This document shows, piece after piece, positions 62,170-64,000 of a DNA stretch of 64,000 bases. Position numbers and translations under genes: made by a program. Position 1 is the first letter of the stretch, and every line of letters starts with the position of its first letter. The notes below the pieces were generated by a model. It was given only the letters and a program-made list of their open reading frames with translations. It was not told the DNA's origin and did no database searches. The stretch comes from Pedobacter sp. Hv1 (GTDB taxonomy: Bacteria; Bacteroidota; Bacteroidia; Sphingobacteriales; Sphingobacteriaceae), in contig NZ_LLWP01000012.1 of the NCBI RefSeq assembly GCF_001412215.1, positions 184,851-248,850 on the forward strand, in the 5' to 3' direction.

Positions 62170-62179
62170 TAAAGAAATC

Positions 62180-62238
62180 TGAGAGCGTTAATTTAGATCG
62201 AGGTCCTTGCCGTAAAGGTTAGGGCCTCTTTCATTTTT
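62180..62238 (+). ncRNA. Candidate small RNA with its own terminator
   Basis: Between the sigma-54-like element and a terminator there is room for a transcript of about 58 bases. No open reading frame is present. Existence rests only on the flanking signals. Confidence 0.25.
62200..62238 (+). terminator. Hairpin followed by T-tract
   Basis: GAGGTCCT / AGGGCCTC, 8 bp with one G-T pair, 13-base loop, followed by TTTCATTTTTT. No annotated gene ends upstream of it on this strand, which raises the question of what it terminates. Confidence 0.6.
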
Positions 62239-62793
62239 TGCAACAGATTAAATGCTGATGGGTGTCTTATCCAGCATTGACCATTTTGTCAGCCCCGCCA
62301 TATTGGCTATTCCTAATAGCAATCAATTTCTTTATCTAGTAGATTGAAATAATGCTTTTGCTGCAATTAATGTAAACAGTTTGAATTTATATTTCTTTTT
62401 AGTTAAAATATTAATCTCGAGGAAATATTTTCAGTTTTTCAGCTTCAGAACAATAGCTAATAATAGCAACTTAGGCTTTTTTTTAGCAAATTGCTGTTGC
62501 CTAGCCGAAAGATTTATGATATCATCAACATAAAGTATAAGATCTGAGATTCCGCATGGTTGATGGCATTATTTCGAAGAAATAAAATAGTCAATTTTGA
62601 GCCAAATTGTTTATAGTGTATTGTAAGTGAGTCTTTTGAGAGTTAGTTATTAGAATTTTCGTTAAATTACTTGATGCATAATGGTATAGTCACCGCGTCT
62701 CAAATCTCCATAAAAGAGGAGGAATATAACTTGGTAGAATAAAGTAATTAGAAAAATTATAAGCGATATTATTTCTTTTTTAAAAAAAAACTA

Positions 62794-62801
62794 TATTTTT
62801 G
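62794..62801 (+). promoter_or_regulatory. -7 box, possibly of the adhesin gene
   Basis: TATTTTTG, a perfect TAnnTTTG. If used, it leaves an untranslated leader of about 265 bases before the adhesin ATG. Confidence 0.4.
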
Positions 62802-63070
62802 GTTAATATAATTAACTCTCTCTCTTATGCTGAACATCTCTCAACTCTCTAAGGTTGGAAACTGCTGTGGTTTTCAAAGGAGCAAAACTCTAGGTTTTCA
62901 AAATCTTTTCAAAACGGTTACTCCCATCAATTTTTCTTTAACTAAATCTGTCTTTCTTACGGTATAGTCTGATAGGCTATTCTTATGGGAATCGATGATA
63001 TTATTCATTGAGTTTAGAAAGAAATCTATCCTTATTTAAGCGAATCTAATAACAAACTAAATTTATATTT

Positions 63071-64000
63071 ATGAAAAAAAGTTACTTCAAAAGGTTTTTT
63101 TTAAAATACCTACTGGTTTTGATAGCTTTAGTGCTGCCCAGAATGCTGACTGCACAAACAACAGAAACGTTTGAAGCCTCAACCGTAGGGCAAGCTTCTT
63201 TTACAAACGGTACCAAAACGTTCAACTTGACGAGCAACTACCTTGGCTTTAAGGTTGTCAATATAGCTGGTCTGGGCTATAATTTTTCAAACAGATTTAT
63301 TCAAGCTGATGATGCCGCAAATGGCGATTCTATGGGACAAATCTGTAAGATTACTGATGCTTCAGGTACCTTTAAGGTGAGTAGTTTATTCATTTATTTA
63401 ACTGGTAGTGCCACTCAAAACCCCAATGTTACTTTGAATGGCCAACCTGGTTCGGTTACTTTTATTGGGAAATTGGGCGGTGTTACACAATTTACGATTG
63501 TTAAAAATACCGCTGGGACTAATATCGGCTTTACCGCACCTAATAATGGTTTTATACCAGTTAACTTTGCCACCGATGGAGTCTCAAATTTCACCGGGAT
63601 TGCTATAGATCAACTTGAAATTCAATTGAGCAGTAACTATGATTATCTTGCCATTGATAATTTTACATTTCAGGATGCAGCATTAGCCGCAGTAATTACA
63701 GGCAACCCACCCAACCGTACCATCTGTGCTGCAGGGAGTACAACGTTTGCGATGACGGCTAACAATGCTACTGGCTATCAGTGGCAGGTGAATACGGGCA
63801 GCGGTTTCGTTGACATTAGCAATGGTGGTGTTTACAGCAATGCAACCACTTCGACCTTGACCATTACCGGTGCTACCGGAGGGATGAACGGTTACACTTA
63901 CCGTTGCCGTGCGATCAGCGCCGGAGGCAATGCGAACACGAATATTGCGACCTTGACCGTTTCGGCCATTACCGTTACCAGTACCTCCAAGACGGATATT
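63071..64000 (+). CDS. Large secreted Ig-like repeat adhesin (5' end; continues outside window)
   Basis: 310 codons visible to the right edge, no stop. Signal peptide (hydrophobic segment Y-L-L-V-L-I-A-L-V-L-P, cut at M-L-T-A-Q). Residues 30-205 are a jelly-roll-like domain (T-F-E-A-S-T-V-G ... L-A-I-D-N-F-T-F), followed from about 210 by an Ig-like domain with C-A-A-G-S-T-T-F near 224, Y-Q-W-Q-V near 236 and Y-R-C-R-A near 276 that mimic the Cys-Trp-Cys pattern. Such starts are typical of gliding-motility or surface adhesins with many Ig repeats and a type IX secretion tail. The Ig part is much richer in G+C at third codon positions than its start. Confidence 0.8.
   Translation, partial: MKKSYFKRFFLKYLLVLIALVLPRMLTAQTTETFEASTVGQASFTNGTKTFNLTSNYLGFKVVNIAGLGYNFSNRFIQADDAANGDSMGQICKITDASGTFKVSSLFIYLTGSATQNPNVTLNGQPGSVTFIGKLGGVTQFTIVKNTAGTNIGFTAPNNGFIPVNFATDGVSNFTGIAIDQLEIQLSSNYDYLAIDNFTFQDAALAAVITGNPPNRTICAAGSTTFAMTANNATGYQWQVNTGSGFVDISNGGVYSNATTSTLTITGATGGMNGYTYRCRAISAGGNANTNIATLTVSAITVTSTSKTDI

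Larger units (their letters stand above)
61631..63070. other. Gene-free region of 1.4 kb
   Basis: No credible gene. From left to right: upstream region of the DUF4394 gene, an 8-base inverted repeat (AAAGTAAA at 61941, TTTACTTT at 61966), a 12-bp palindrome (62072-62083), a sigma-54-like element (62154-62169), a terminator-like hairpin (62200-62228), a second hairpin (AATGCTG at 62251, CAGCATT at 62272), then AT-rich sequence, a -7 box (62794-62801), and the 265-base leader of the adhesin gene. Confidence 0.6.

Overview
The window looks like a chromosomal segment of a Bacteroidota bacterium, most likely a Pedobacter-type member of the Sphingobacteriaceae. The DNA is AT-rich, and Shine-Dalgarno sequences are largely absent. 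Several gene starts are preceded by the Bacteroidota -7 promoter box TAnnTTTG. The gene content also fits: a TonB-dependent receptor with a carboxypeptidase-like N-terminus paired with a DUF4249 lipoprotein, three LytS/LytTR two-component pairs, two long thioredoxin-like lipid-side proteins, DUF4394 and DUF5694 proteins, and many signal peptides ending in A-Q. No rRNA, tRNA, CRISPR array, insertion sequence or prophage gene was seen.

Layout. 1-8.5 kb: a truncated secreted protein that fuses a carboxypeptidase-regulatory-like domain to an alpha/beta hydrolase, a DUF5694 protein, an AlkA-type glycosylase, a VOC protein, two secreted proteins of unknown role, a large MscS-type channel and a beta-barrel protein. 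8.5-18 kb: divergent AraC regulator and quinone-oxidoreductase-like dehydrogenase, a tightly overlapped alpha/beta hydrolase - ECF sigma factor - membrane protein operon, an ABC-F ATPase behind a structured leader, and a GNAT - unknown protein - AraC operon. 18-27 kb: one minus-strand efflux operon (HlyD-type adaptor, TolC-type channel, MacB-like ATPase, two permeases) that ends with its own sigma-54 response regulator and histidine kinase; a sigma-54-type promoter with an upstream palindrome lies in front of it. 27-44 kb: a serine hydrolase, LytS/LytTR pairs, TlpA-like proteins, DinB protein, TonB receptor/DUF4249 pair, trmB, an alkyltransferase-like protein, an AhpD-like protein and tag. 44-62 kb: CPBP protease, polA, a six-gene minus-strand set built around a cholesterol-dependent-cytolysin-like protein, a TPR kinase/LytTR pair, a MORN-TonB protein, an Ala/Lys-rich repeat protein, a metallo-beta-lactamase-fold hydrolase, a YbaB protein and a duplicated DUF4394 lipoprotein. 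62-64 kb: a gene-free stretch with a possible small RNA locus, then the start of a large Ig-like adhesin.

The most interesting points are: (1) an ABC-F gene preceded by a start-stop mini-ORF (ATG-TAG) sitting just before a 10-bp helix that would hide the ABC-F start codon; (2) a cytolysin-like pore-forming protein with an LGFP head domain and a non-canonical tail, in a six-gene secreted-protein operon; (3) a self-contained sigma-54-controlled efflux system; (4) a 30-bp near-perfect palindrome directly before tag in an alkylation-repair neighbourhood. Functions are assigned by reading motifs in the translated sequence; no database search was possible.
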